From assembly GCF_022803015.1 (NCBI RefSeq), contig NZ_JAFKON010000007.1, positions 186,001 through 250,000 of the forward strand: DNA of 64,000 nt. Direction: 5' to 3'. Positions 46,421-54,899 of the stretch are shown here, one piece after another (the first letter of the stretch is position 1; the number at the start of each line of letters is the position of its first letter). The position numbers were made by a program, and so were the translations under genes. The stretch comes from Arthrobacter humicola. GTDB taxonomy: Bacteria > Actinomycetota > Actinomycetes > Actinomycetales > Micrococcaceae. The notes below the pieces were generated by a model, which saw nothing but the letters and a program-made list of their open reading frames with translations, searched no databases and was not told the DNA's origin.

Positions 46421-46452
46421 GAGGGGCGCGGACCGCAAGGTCCGTGCCCCTC
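46421..46452 (+). terminator. Hairpin with GCAA tetraloop after the MHS gene
   Basis: Arms at 46421-46434 and 46439-46452 pair over 14 positions with one wobble around a GCAA loop of the GNRA class. A TTAA follows a few bases later. It is the first of two hairpins between the convergent MHS and hydrolase genes. Confidence 0.75.
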
Positions 46453-46462
46453 TGGGTTAAAG

Positions 46463-46533
46463 AGCAACGCGGGGTCACTGCGCGCCCATCCAGATCATTC
46501 GGATGGGCCGTAAGTGACCCCGCGTTGCTTTTT
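46463..46533. terminator. Long two-part hairpin terminator
   Basis: A perfect 17-bp outer stem (46463-46479 with 46513-46529) encloses a perfect 8-bp inner stem (GCCCATCC at 46484-46491 with GGATGGGC at 46501-46508). A run of five T follows on the plus strand. The outer-arm word AGCAACGCGGGGTCACT looks like a dispersed actinobacterial repeat; this is recollection, untested. Confidence 0.85.
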
Positions 46534-46544
46534 GTACGGTGGGT

Positions 46545-47372
46545 TTAGACGCCCAGGAAGCTGATGGCGCCCTGCTTGAAGGCGCGGCTGGTGATGGCGT
46601 TGGTGTGGTTGCGGCCCGGCAGCACGAGCTGTTCGACCAGGCCGCCGGCCTTGGCGCCCAGGGCGGCGAGCTCCGGCATGGTGGCGGCCCGGTCGTCGTT
46701 TTCCCCCGCCACGAGGAGCATCGGCATGTGGGGGACCGCTTCGGCGGGGTCGTACGGCTCGGTCTTGATTGCCTCGACCAGGGACAGCAGCGCGAAGATG
46801 TTGTTGCTGGGCAGCAGCATGGCCATCTTCAGCAGCCCAGCGGTCGACTCGTCCGCGATCGGCGTGCCGTCGGCCAGGTACCGCTGCGCGGCGATCAGGT
46901 CGAAGTCCGCCAGGGGATCGGCGACGTTCGGGCCGCCCAGGACCAGCCGGTGCACCAGCTCGTGCTGTGTGGCCCCGAACTCCCAGGCGAGGCGGGACCC
47001 CAGCGAATAGCCGATCACGTCGAGCCCGCTGGACGGGTCCCCGTCGCGCAGCGGCCGCGCGCCGGCGTCGAACACTATCTGCAGCAGGTCCGCACGGATC
47101 CGGCTGGGGGAGTAGGAGTCCATGTCCTCCGGGGCGCCGCTGCGGCCGTGGCCGGGCAGATCCACGGTGATGACGCGCCGGCCGGCTTCCAGGAGCGCAG
47201 TGAGCCAGCCGCTGTCTTCCCAGTTGAGCTTGGAGGAGGAGGAGAAGCCGTGCAGCAGCAGGACGGGACGGAGCCCGGCGTCGTTCTGGGGCTCATGCAC
47301 CTGCACGTACAGCTGGGGGTCGGTGCCCTCAACGGTGTGCGAATGCTGTTCACCGGTGTGTCTGCCGCTCAT
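46545..47372 (-). CDS. Alpha/beta-hydrolase linked to the dehydrogenase operon
   Basis: The 275-residue protein has a complete alpha/beta-hydrolase triad: nucleophile elbow IGYSLGSRLA (Ser123), an acid in VAGENDD and histidine in PGRNHTNAI, plus the early LLHGFSSSS oxyanion loop. It is the last gene of the dehydrogenase operon and begins 4 bases after the lipoyl-domain gene. In acetoin dehydrogenase, the E2 protein AcoC is a lipoyl domain fused to just such a hydrolase. Here the two halves are separate. The ATG at 47372 is preferred (GAGGA site); TTG at 47390 and ATG at 47387 are alternatives. Confidence 0.85.
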   Translation of the reverse strand: MSGRHTGEQHSHTVEGTDPQLYVQVHEPQNDAGLRPVLLLHGFSSSSKLNWEDSGWLTALLEAGRRVITVDLPGHGRSGAPEDMDSYSPSRIRADLLQIVFDAGARPLRDGDPSSGLDVIGYSLGSRLAWEFGATQHELVHRLVLGGPNVADPLADFDLIAAQRYLADGTPIADESTAGLLKMAMLLPSNNIFALLSLVEAIKTEPYDPAEAVPHMPMLLVAGENDDRAATMPELAALGAKAGGLVEQLVLPGRNHTNAITSRAFKQGAISFLGV

Positions 47373-47376
47373 GCTC

Positions 47377-47706
47377 TCAGTCCTCATCAAGTACGGCGCT
47401 CAGGCGGACCCGGCGCTTAGGTGCCTCTTCCTTCGGGACCGTGCCCACGATGCCGGCGGTGTTGTCCGGCACCTCAAACACAATCAGGGGCTCGCCGACA
47501 TTGATCTTGTCGCCGGGCCCGCCGTAGATACGCACTACCTTACCTGCCTGCGGGCTGGGCAATTCAACGGCCGACTTGGTGGTTTCGACCTCCACGAGCG
47601 GCTGGTTGCGCTCCACCTGCTCGCCCGGGGAAACCAGCCATTCCAGCACGGTGGCCTCGATCAGGCCCTCGCCGAGATCCGGGAGCGGGAAAGAAATTTC
47701 AGCCAC
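47377..47706 (-). CDS. Stand-alone lipoyl-domain protein (E2-like)
   Basis: The 109-residue product is a single lipoyl/biotinyl domain: FPLPDLGEGLIEATVLEWLV and the lipoylation site VETTKSAVE (Lys44). It lacks the peripheral-subunit-binding and acyltransferase domains of a normal E2, so it cannot form the usual catalytic core. After the domain only about 35 residues follow. The GTG start overlaps the E1 beta gene end by 8 bp. It probably shuttles acyl groups from E1 to the following hydrolase-like protein or to another E2. Confidence 0.9.
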   Translation of the reverse strand: MAEISFPLPDLGEGLIEATVLEWLVSPGEQVERNQPLVEVETTKSAVELPSPQAGKVVRIYGGPGDKINVGEPLIVFEVPDNTAGIVGTVPKEEAPKRRVRLSAVLDED

Positions 47707-48793
47707 GTTTGTACTCCAATACTCGCTGGATGCCGAAGAGGATCCGGTCAATGTTCGGGATGTATTCATCTTCCAGGTCGCCCGAAGGGTACGGGACGTC
47801 GAAGCCGGTGATGCGCTCCACCGGCGCCCTGAGGGTGTCGAAACAGCTTTGCGTGATCAGCTGCGCCACTTCGGCGCCGAGGCCGGAGGTCAGCGGCGCC
47901 TCGTGGACGACGACGGCGCGGCGCGTCTTGCGCACGGAGGCGGCGAGGGCCTCGGCGTCGATCGGCTTGAGCCAGCGCAGGTCCAGGACCTCGATGTCGA
48001 TCCCGTCCTCGGCCGCGAGCTCCGCCACCTGCAGGCAGCGGGCCACCATGGCGCCCCAGGCGATCAGCGTGAGGTGGCGGCCTTCGCGCATCACCTTGGC
48101 ACCGGTGGTGGAGCCGCCGCCTGCATCGTGCCGGGCGGCGTCCACCTCACCCTTCTGCCAGTACCGCGACTTGGGCTCCATGAAGATCACCGGGTCCGGC
48201 CGCGTGGCGGCGTACTTGAGCAGGTGGTAGGCCTCATGCGGGTTCGACGGCGAGACCACCTTCAGGCCCGGTACGTGGGCGAAGAGCGCCTCCAGGCTTT
48301 CGCCGTGGTGTTCGGGGGCGCGGATGCCGCCGAAGCTGGGCACCCGCAGGGTGATGGGCATCGGCATGGTGCCCCGGCTGCGGTAGTTCATCCGGGCGAT
48401 CTGGCAGACCATCTGGTTGATGGCCGGGTAGGCGAAGCCGTCGAACTGGACCTCGGGAATGGGGTGGAACCCGGCCATCGCCAGGCCCACGGACATGCCC
48501 AGGATGCCGGATTCCGCCAGCGGGGTGTCAAAGACGCGCTGCGCACCGTGCCTGGCCTGCAGCCCGTCGGTGATGCGGAAGACGCCGCCGAGCCGGCCGC
48601 AGTCCTCGCCGAAGATGACGGCTTTGGGGTTCTCCGCGAGGACCTCGTCGAGGGCGCGGTTGAGTGCTTGCTGCATCGACATCACCGTGGTGGCGGGCTC
48701 GCTTCCGGCCGGGTTGGTGATCGTGTCGCCGGCAGTGTTGTCGGCAGTGTTGTTGCCGCTGGCACTTTCGCTTTCGAGAATCGAGTTAGACAT
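47699..48793 (-). CDS. 2-oxoacid dehydrogenase E1 component, beta subunit
   Basis: The 364-residue protein is the thiamine diphosphate-binding E1 beta subunit of a branched-chain/pyruvate/acetoin dehydrogenase: FGEDCGRLGGVFRITDGL, TPLAESGILGMSVGLAMAG and VQFDGFAYPAINQM are family hallmarks, and the C-terminal transketolase domain ends YPSGDLEDEYIP. The N-terminal 35 residues are Asn/Thr-rich with a repeated DNTAGD-like stretch. It overlaps E1 alpha by 8 bp. The substrate is not settled by sequence. Confidence 0.92.
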   Translation of the reverse strand: MSNSILESESASGNNTADNTAGDTITNPAGSEPATTVMSMQQALNRALDEVLAENPKAVIFGEDCGRLGGVFRITDGLQARHGAQRVFDTPLAESGILGMSVGLAMAGFHPIPEVQFDGFAYPAINQMVCQIARMNYRSRGTMPMPITLRVPSFGGIRAPEHHGESLEALFAHVPGLKVVSPSNPHEAYHLLKYAATRPDPVIFMEPKSRYWQKGEVDAARHDAGGGSTTGAKVMREGRHLTLIAWGAMVARCLQVAELAAEDGIDIEVLDLRWLKPIDAEALAASVRKTRRAVVVHEAPLTSGLGAEVAQLITQSCFDTLRAPVERITGFDVPYPSGDLEDEYIPNIDRILFGIQRVLEYKRG

Positions 48794-49823
48794 GTTCGGA
48801 CTCCTCGCGCCAGTTGGCGGCCTGGGCCTGCAGGGCAGGGGTGGTTTCCTGGAAGACCAGGTCAAACATTTCGGTCCCGGGCCGGGAGCCCAGGGCCTGG
48901 ATGCCGGTACGGATCTGCTCCTCTTCGACCTTGGCCGCGGCCAGCGCCTCGGCGAAGAACGCCTCGTCGGCAATTCCATCGGCCAGCAGCCGCTGCCGGA
49001 GCCGCTCGAGCGGGTCGGTGCCTGCGCCGTCGCGTTCCTCGTCGAGGGAGCGGTAGCGGCCCGGATCATCGGACGTGGAGTGCGGGCCGCGGCGGTAGGT
49101 CATGGCCTCGATGAGCACCGGGCCGTTGCCGGAACGGGCATGCGCAAAGGCGCGGCGGGTCGCTTCGAGGACCGCGACGACGTCATCGCCGTCGATCTTC
49201 AGCGCCGGCATGCCGTAACCCGCGGCGCGGGCCGCGACGGAGCCGCCGGCCACCTGCCGTTCGGTGGGGACCGAGATGGCCCAGCCGTTGTTCTGGACGA
49301 AGAACACCACGGGCGCCTTCATCACGGCGGCGAAGTTCATCGCCTCGTGCACGTCGCCCTGCGAGGAGGCGCCGTCGCCGAAGTAGGTCAGGGCGACGCC
49401 GTCCTTTTTGTCCAGCGTCTGGCCGTGGGCCCAGCCGACGGCGTGCAGGACGGAGCCGGCGACGACCGCCTGGATCGGGGCCAGCCGGGATTCCATCGGG
49501 TTGTAGAGGCCGCCGTGCCACGTGGCCTTGTGGGTGGACATGTAGGCCACCATGTCCACGCCCATGGTCCGGGCAACGCCCATTTCGCGGTAGGTGGGGA
49601 AGGCGAAGTCCCGGGTGGTGTCCACGGCGTAGCCGCTGCCCACCTGGGCAGCTTCCTGGCCGAGTTCGGGGGCGTAGCCGGGGATGATGCCCTGCCGCTG
49701 CCAGGCGATGGCCGAGGTGTCGAGGTGCCGGACGGCCACCATGAGCGAATAGAGCTCGCGGAGTTCATCGGCTGTGAGCGGCCCGGCAGCGCTGCCGGAA
49801 GCCACGGGGAGAAGTGTGTCCAT
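48786..49823 (-). CDS. 2-oxoacid dehydrogenase E1 component, alpha subunit
   Basis: The 345-residue E1 alpha subunit has the thiamine diphosphate motif GDGASSQGDVHEAMNFAAV and the NNGWAIS segment, with PAYREM-like FPTYREMGVART and the phosphorylation-loop region YRRGPHSTSDDPGRYR. It decarboxylates a 2-oxoacid (or cleaves acetoin) and reduces the lipoyl group. It is the first gene of a four-gene operon. The call between branched-chain 2-oxoacid, pyruvate and acetoin dehydrogenase is open; the hydrolase-containing operon favours acetoin. Confidence 0.92.
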   Translation of the reverse strand: MDTLLPVASGSAAGPLTADELRELYSLMVAVRHLDTSAIAWQRQGIIPGYAPELGQEAAQVGSGYAVDTTRDFAFPTYREMGVARTMGVDMVAYMSTHKATWHGGLYNPMESRLAPIQAVVAGSVLHAVGWAHGQTLDKKDGVALTYFGDGASSQGDVHEAMNFAAVMKAPVVFFVQNNGWAISVPTERQVAGGSVAARAAGYGMPALKIDGDDVVAVLEATRRAFAHARSGNGPVLIEAMTYRRGPHSTSDDPGRYRSLDEERDGAGTDPLERLRQRLLADGIADEAFFAEALAAAKVEEEQIRTGIQALGSRPGTEMFDLVFQETTPALQAQAANWREESEHV

Positions 49824-49929
49824 GCCTGTGACCCTAGTCACCGGCGGCGGGGTGGGCAATCAGCCTAGGCTGGGGTGCCCAGACTGCACACTTATGCCGC
49901 CCCCCGCGCCGGTGAGCTTGGCAATTTGT

Positions 49930-51360
49930 CTAGCGGCTGGGCTGTTCCGCCTGGTCGGCTTTCGCGCCGGCGGCGGCGGCGTTGCGGTTCCGGGTGATCC
50001 GGGCGCCGGTCCAGCACGCCACGGCGATGCCGGCCACCAGTACCAGGGTGCTGACCAGCTGCTTGCTGCTCTCCGGGCTGCTGAAGCCGACGGCGAAGAT
50101 CAGAGCCAGGAGCACGAGCCCGAAGATCGTCAGCCCCGGGAAGCCCTTCATCCGCAGCGGCAGCGCAGTGCCGTCGCGGTCAGCCCGGCGGCGCAGGATC
50201 AGCTGGGACACCAGGGCCGAGCCCCACACCACGAGGCAGGTGGAACCGACCAGCTGGAACAGCGCCGGCAGGATCTGGTCCGGGAAGAGCAGTTCCAGGA
50301 CGGCGGCCAGGAAGCCGAAGGCCACGGAGACGCTCACCGCCACGACCGGGACCCGGGCCGTGTTGAGCTTGGAGAGGAACTTGGGGGCTTCGCCGCGCTC
50401 AGAGAGCGAGTACACCATGCGGGACGCGCCGTAGAGGTTGGCGTTCAGGGCGGAGAGCAGCGCGATGACGGCGACCAGGGTGATCGCGGCGCCGGCGCCG
50501 GGGATCCGGGCGACGTCGAGGACGGCGGCGAAGGGGGACTTCAGGGCCGCGGAAGTCGAGGGAAGGACGGCCGCGATGACGAATACCGAGCCGATGTAGA
50601 ACACGAGGATCCGCCAGACGACGGTGCGGATCGCCTGGGCGACGCTGCGCTCCGGGTTTTCCGTTTCGGCCGCGGCCACGCTGACAATCTCGGTGCCGCC
50701 GAAGGCGAAGATGACGACGAAGAGTGCGGTTGCGATGCCGCCCAGGCCGGCCGGGGCGAAGCCGGACGTGAAGTTGCTGAGGCCGGGGGACGGGACGTCC
50801 GGCAGCAAGCCCAGCAGCAGGGCCCCGCCGGTGGCCAGGAATATCACGATGGCAGCCACTTTGAGGATGGCGAACCAGAATTCGAACTCGCCGAAGTTCT
50901 TCACGCCCGCCAGGTTGATGGCGGTGAACAGGGCCATGAAGATCAGGGACAGTGCCCAGACGGGGATCACCGGCCACACCGTGAACAGGAGCCCGGCCGC
51001 ACCGAGGGCCTCGGCGGCGATGACCACCACGAGCTGCAGCCACCAGAGCCAGCCGACGGTGGCGCCCGCGGTCTTGCCCATGGCCTTTTGCGTGTACACG
51101 GAGAAGGCGCCGCTGTTGGGATTGGCCGCGGCCATCTCCCCGAGCGCCCACATCACCAGGATGATCAGGGTTCCGGCGACGAGGTAGGAGATCAGCACGG
51201 CCGGTCCCGCCGCCTGGATTCCGGCTCCCGAGCCGAGGAACAGGCCGGCGCCGATCGCGCTGCCCAGTCCCATCATTGTCAGCTGGCGTGGTTTCATGCT
51301 GTGCCCCAGGCTCGGGGCGGGAACCGCGGTGGGTAGCGTCGCGGTGGACTTCATCGTCAT
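49930..51360 (-). CDS. Amino acid permease (APC family)
   Basis: The 476-residue permease has 12 helices and APC signatures: MKPRQLTMMGLGSAIGAGLFLGSG near the N terminus and ALGEMAAANPNSGAFSVYTQKAMG. It resembles the GABA/aromatic/proline amino acid permease branch. It is transcribed towards the dehydrogenase operon and is divergent from the Lrp/AsnC gene with a 183-bp gap. Substrate unknown; a branched-chain amino acid would suit the neighbouring 2-oxoacid dehydrogenase. Confidence 0.9.
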   Translation of the reverse strand: MTMKSTATLPTAVPAPSLGHSMKPRQLTMMGLGSAIGAGLFLGSGAGIQAAGPAVLISYLVAGTLIILVMWALGEMAAANPNSGAFSVYTQKAMGKTAGATVGWLWWLQLVVVIAAEALGAAGLLFTVWPVIPVWALSLIFMALFTAINLAGVKNFGEFEFWFAILKVAAIVIFLATGGALLLGLLPDVPSPGLSNFTSGFAPAGLGGIATALFVVIFAFGGTEIVSVAAAETENPERSVAQAIRTVVWRILVFYIGSVFVIAAVLPSTSAALKSPFAAVLDVARIPGAGAAITLVAVIALLSALNANLYGASRMVYSLSERGEAPKFLSKLNTARVPVVAVSVSVAFGFLAAVLELLFPDQILPALFQLVGSTCLVVWGSALVSQLILRRRADRDGTALPLRMKGFPGLTIFGLVLLALIFAVGFSSPESSKQLVSTLVLVAGIAVACWTGARITRNRNAAAAGAKADQAEQPSR

Positions 51361-51543
51361 GGCGAACCTTCGTGTGGTTTGGATCTTTTCGTCCTTATGG
51401 GACCTATTGAATTTACCGGATTTGGGGCCGGCCCCCGGCCGCCGGGGCGCCTCCGCCGTGAGAGCATGGTGGCAGTTTGCTAACTGAATCGGGGCATCGG
51501 TGGCTGTTTGTCCGGCCCGGTCCCGCTTGGGAAGGAAGAATCA

Positions 51544-52020
51544 GTGGACGTTGATCCGCTTGATGCAAAGATTGTCCGATTTTTCACGGATTCCCCCCGG
51601 GCCTCGGTCCTGGAGGCCTCCCGGGTACTGAAGGTTGCCCGCGCCACGGTGCAGTCGCGCCTGGACCGGATGCAGGACGCCGGCGTGATTGGCTCATGGG
51701 TGCCCCAGCCCGATCCGGCGCATTTCGGCTACCCCGTCGTGGCTTTCTGCTCCCTCACGATCAACCAGGACCTCGGGCACGACGCCGTCGTGGAGGCCCT
51801 GGCGCGGATTCCCGAGCTGATCGAGATCCATACCGTCTCCGGGAGCTCGGACCTCATGGCCCGGATAGCCGCCCGCTCCAATTCGGACCTCCAGCGCGTC
51901 CTCGATGCCATGATCGCCACCCGATCGGTCCTGCGCTCGTCCTCCGTGATCGTGCTCAATACGCACTTCCAGGGCCGCACCCTGCCGCTGCTGGAAACCG
52001 CGGCCGCCGGCACGGGCTAG
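51544..52020 (+). CDS. Lrp/AsnC family transcriptional regulator
   Basis: The 158-residue regulator has an N-terminal helix-turn-helix (DPLDAKIVRFFTDSPRASVLEASRVLKVARATVQSRLDRM) and the C-terminal RAM ligand-binding domain (IPELIEIHTVSGSSDLMARIAARS). The GTG start at 51544 has GGAAGG upstream. It is divergent from the permease; Lrp-family BkdR proteins control branched-chain dehydrogenases in other bacteria, which suggests it regulates this neighbourhood. It overlaps the convergent next gene by 4 bp. Confidence 0.92.
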   Translation: MDVDPLDAKIVRFFTDSPRASVLEASRVLKVARATVQSRLDRMQDAGVIGSWVPQPDPAHFGYPVVAFCSLTINQDLGHDAVVEALARIPELIEIHTVSGSSDLMARIAARSNSDLQRVLDAMIATRSVLRSSSVIVLNTHFQGRTLPLLETAAAGTG

Positions 52021-52661
52021 AGGACACTCAGGTTTTCGGGCAGGCCGGTCCGGCCGGTGAGCAAGAGCAGCAAATCACCGGCGGACGGCAGTCGGGAGCC
52101 GATGGCTCCGGCGAGCTCCAGGGAGGCCGCGACCGCCGGGGCCAAGGTGGCGGGCGGCGGCAGGCCCAGGGCGCGCGCCAGATCCAGGGTGTGCACGGCC
52201 AGCTCGAAGGTCCGGGTCGGCAGGTAGTCGATGAGCGTCATTGCTCCGGCAGGGGTGGCCACCAGGGCATCGTCCTGCGTGTTCCTGACGAGGGCCGTGA
52301 CGCGTTGGACAAGCTCCCGCACGGCAGCGGCAGGGTCCTCGCCCAGCGCCTCCCCGGTTTCCCTGCCCCGCTGCGCAATCGCGGCGGGCGAGGTGGCGCC
52401 CCGGACGGCCAGGAAGTATTCCACTGGACCCGGCACGCGTGCCCCGGCGGCCGGGGTCGCGAGGTAGGTTTCCACGGTTGTCAGGGCACGGCTCGTGTGG
52501 CCGGTCAGCGACAGGACATCCCATTCGCCCAGTGCCGGCCGCGACCACGCCTGGTGCGGTACCTGCCCGGCGAGCTCCATGAATGCCTGGGCCGCCCCCG
52601 CGTATCGGGCCCTGACGGCCTCTGCGTCCGTACCCTCCGGGTCCATATCTTCTGAGTCCAT
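52017..52661 (-). CDS. DinB-like/maleylpyruvate isomerase-type protein
   Basis: The 214-residue protein matches the mycothiol-dependent maleylpyruvate isomerase/DinB-like superfamily: WDVLSLTGHTSRALTTVETYL (metal-binding histidine) and the DYLPTRTFELAVHTLDLARALG segment (two more histidines or acids). Actinobacterial members often use mycothiol as cofactor. The actual reaction is unknown. Its 3' end overlaps the Lrp gene and it is divergent from nrtR across a 290-bp gap. Confidence 0.8.
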   Translation of the reverse strand: MDSEDMDPEGTDAEAVRARYAGAAQAFMELAGQVPHQAWSRPALGEWDVLSLTGHTSRALTTVETYLATPAAGARVPGPVEYFLAVRGATSPAAIAQRGRETGEALGEDPAAAVRELVQRVTALVRNTQDDALVATPAGAMTLIDYLPTRTFELAVHTLDLARALGLPPPATLAPAVAASLELAGAIGSRLPSAGDLLLLLTGRTGLPENLSVL

Positions 52662-52778
52662 AGCCTCGATTAATACCGGTGCCGGCACCCGCGGACAAGC
52701 CCCGTCCGTGCGCCGGCGACAACCCGGTCCGGCCCGTGTGACCTGAAACATTTTGCGCCCGGGCGGCGCGGCCGTATC

Positions 52779-52809
52779 ATTAGTTCTAGTCAATGTGACT
52801 ATAACTAAT
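52779..52809. promoter_or_regulatory. Large palindrome in front of nrtR, candidate NrtR operator
   Basis: Thirteen-base arms, ATTAGTTCTAGTC (52779-52791) and GACTATAACTAAT (52797-52809), match at 12 of 13 positions across an AATGT spacer. It is AT-rich in a GC-rich background and lies about 140 bp upstream of the annotated nrtR start, between two divergent genes. NrtR proteins bind long palindromes of this type at NAD genes, so autoregulation of the nrtR-nadABC operon is likely. Confidence 0.7.
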
Positions 52810-52950
52810 CCGGCGGTCGGGCCGGATCCAGCCGGGCAGTCCATCGCGGACCCGCCCGGAACCTCAGAGGGCGGGTAGATCACCGTTTACACCACAGCAG
52901 CCAACGTCTCGGAGCGCCAGACCGCGCCGCCGTCGCTGGCCATCTCCACG

Positions 52951-53595
52951 GTGATCTTTGCGCTGCGTCCCAGCGAGCGGTCCGGCCGGCCCACGCTGTG
53001 GATTCCGCTGGTGCGCCGGATCCGCGAACCGTTCAAGGGCCTCTGGGCGCTGCCGGGCGGCCCGCTCACGCACTCCGAGTCACTCCAGGACGCCGCCTCG
53101 CGGAACCTGCGCGAGACCACCGGGCTGGCCCCGAACTACCTCGAACAGCTCTACGCCTTTGGCGGGCTGCACCGCTCGCCCACCCAGCGCGTCGTCTCGA
53201 TCGTGTACTGGGCACTCGTCCAGCCCACGGAGGCCGCGCTGGCCGACGAATCGGAGAACGTGCGCTGGTTCCGCGCCGACAGGCTGGACGAGCTGGCCTT
53301 CGACCACAACTCGATCGTCGACTACGCGCTGTGGCGGCTGCGCAACAAGATGGCCTACGGATCCATCGCCTACCACCTGCTGGGCGAGTACTTCACCCTC
53401 GCCCAGGTCCGGGAGGTCTACGAGGCCGTCCTGGACCGCGAACTCGATCCCGCCAACTTCCGCCGGCAGGTCAAGGCCACACCGGAAATCGAAGAAACCG
53501 ACCATTATCTGCAGGGCGGCAAGCACCGCCCGCCCCGCCTCTACCGCTTCACCGGCCGCCCAGGCCTCGACCCAGACAACAGGAGCACACCATGA
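52951..53595 (+). CDS. nrtR: NrtR family NUDIX-type repressor of NAD synthesis
   Basis: The 214-residue protein has an ADP-ribose pyrophosphatase-like NUDIX domain (GLWALPGGPLTHSESLQDAA, LRETTGLAPNYLEQLYAFG) followed by a winged helix (residues about 135-200; FTLAQVREVYEAVLDRELDPANFRRQVKAT). NrtR binds DNA at NAD genes and is released by ADP-ribose. The only usual start here is GTG at 52951, but it cuts into the first beta-strand (TVIFAL). Coding-like codons continue in frame to a TAG at 52876. The gene overlaps nadA by 4 bp, which supports joint control. Confidence 0.88.
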   Translation: MIFALRPSERSGRPTLWIPLVRRIREPFKGLWALPGGPLTHSESLQDAASRNLRETTGLAPNYLEQLYAFGGLHRSPTQRVVSIVYWALVQPTEAALADESENVRWFRADRLDELAFDHNSIVDYALWRLRNKMAYGSIAYHLLGEYFTLAQVREVYEAVLDRELDPANFRRQVKATPEIEETDHYLQGGKHRPPRLYRFTGRPGLDPDNRSTP

Positions 53596-54899
53596 GCAGC
53601 GTCAACACGGCTATCCAGCTGATCACGCGCGAGCAGGCCACCACCATGGCACAGGGCGCGGCCGCCTCCACCTGCAGCCCCGCGCTGGCCCGCGGGCCCT
53701 GGGACTACGACCTCGCCGAGGCCCTCGCCGGCGTGCCCGCCTACGGGCCGGGTGCCTCCTCCACCGACGTCGCACCGGCCTCCACTCCCCGGCAGGGCCA
53801 GCTCCCGGAAGAATACAAGCTCGCTTCCGACGCCGAACTCGACGCCCGGATCCGCGCCGCCAAAGCGGCACTGGGGGACCGCGCCGTCGTGCTGGGGCAC
53901 TTCTACCAGCGCGACGAAGTGATCGAATACGCCGACTTCGTGGGCGACTCGTTCCAGCTCGCCAACGCCGCCCTGACCCGGCCCGACGCGGAGGCCATCG
54001 TCTTCTGCGGCGTGCACTTCATGGCCGAGACGGCGGACATCCTGTCCCGCCCCGACCAGGCCGTGATCCTGCCCAACCTGGCCGCAGGCTGCTCCATGGC
54101 CGACATGGCGGACATCGACTCGGTCACCGAGTGCTGGGAACAGCTTGAGGAGGTCTTCGGCACCGAGCCCGACGCCGAGGGCCGGGTCCCGGTCATCCCG
54201 GTCACCTACATGAACTCCTCCGCGGCCCTCAAGGGCTTCTGCGGCGAGCGCGGCGGGATCGTCTGCACCTCCTCGAACGCCGCGACGGTGCTGGAATGGG
54301 CCTTCGAACGCGGCCAGCGCGTGCTGTTCTTCCCCGACCAGCACCTGGGCCGCAACACCGCCAAGGCCATGGGGGTGCCGCTGGAGCAGATGCCGATGTG
54401 GAACCCGCGCAAGGACCTCGGCGGCAACGACGAACAGGCCCTGCTCGATTCCCGGGTAATCCTCTGGCACGGCTTCTGCTCGGTCCACAAACGCTTCAAC
54501 GTGGGCCAGATCGAAAAGGCCCGCGCCGAGTTCCCCGGCGTGCAGGTGATCGTGCACCCGGAATGCCCCATGGAGGTGGTGGATGCCGCCGATTCCGCCG
54601 GGTCCACCGACTTCATCAAGAAGGCCATCGCCGCGGCCACGGAACCCACCACGTTCGCGATCGGCACCGAAATCAACATGGTGAACCGGCTCGCCGCGGA
54701 ATACCCGCAGCACACCATCTTCTGCCTGGACCCGGTGATCTGCCCCTGCTCCACGATGTACCGCATCCACCCCGGCTACCTCGCCTGGGTCCTGGAAGCG
54801 CTCGTCCGCGGCGAGGTGCTGAACCGCATCACCGTGGACGAGGACGTGGCCGCCCCGGCCAAGGTGGCCCTGGAGCGCATGCTGGCGGCGCGGCCGTGA
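53592..54899 (+). CDS. nadA: Quinolinate synthase
   Basis: NadA condenses iminoaspartate with dihydroxyacetone phosphate into quinolinate, using a 4Fe-4S cluster. The 435-residue protein has the cluster cysteines in their expected positions: Cys139 in IVFCGVHFMAET, Cys306 in LWHGFCSVHK and Cys394/396 in DPVICPCSTMY. The N-terminal 60 residues are a variable extension. The operon partner cysteine desulfurase may supply the cluster. It overlaps nrtR and nadB by 4 bp each. Confidence 0.97.
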   Translation: MSSVNTAIQLITREQATTMAQGAAASTCSPALARGPWDYDLAEALAGVPAYGPGASSTDVAPASTPRQGQLPEEYKLASDAELDARIRAAKAALGDRAVVLGHFYQRDEVIEYADFVGDSFQLANAALTRPDAEAIVFCGVHFMAETADILSRPDQAVILPNLAAGCSMADMADIDSVTECWEQLEEVFGTEPDAEGRVPVIPVTYMNSSAALKGFCGERGGIVCTSSNAATVLEWAFERGQRVLFFPDQHLGRNTAKAMGVPLEQMPMWNPRKDLGGNDEQALLDSRVILWHGFCSVHKRFNVGQIEKARAEFPGVQVIVHPECPMEVVDAADSAGSTDFIKKAIAAATEPTTFAIGTEINMVNRLAAEYPQHTIFCLDPVICPCSTMYRIHPGYLAWVLEALVRGEVLNRITVDEDVAAPAKVALERMLAARP

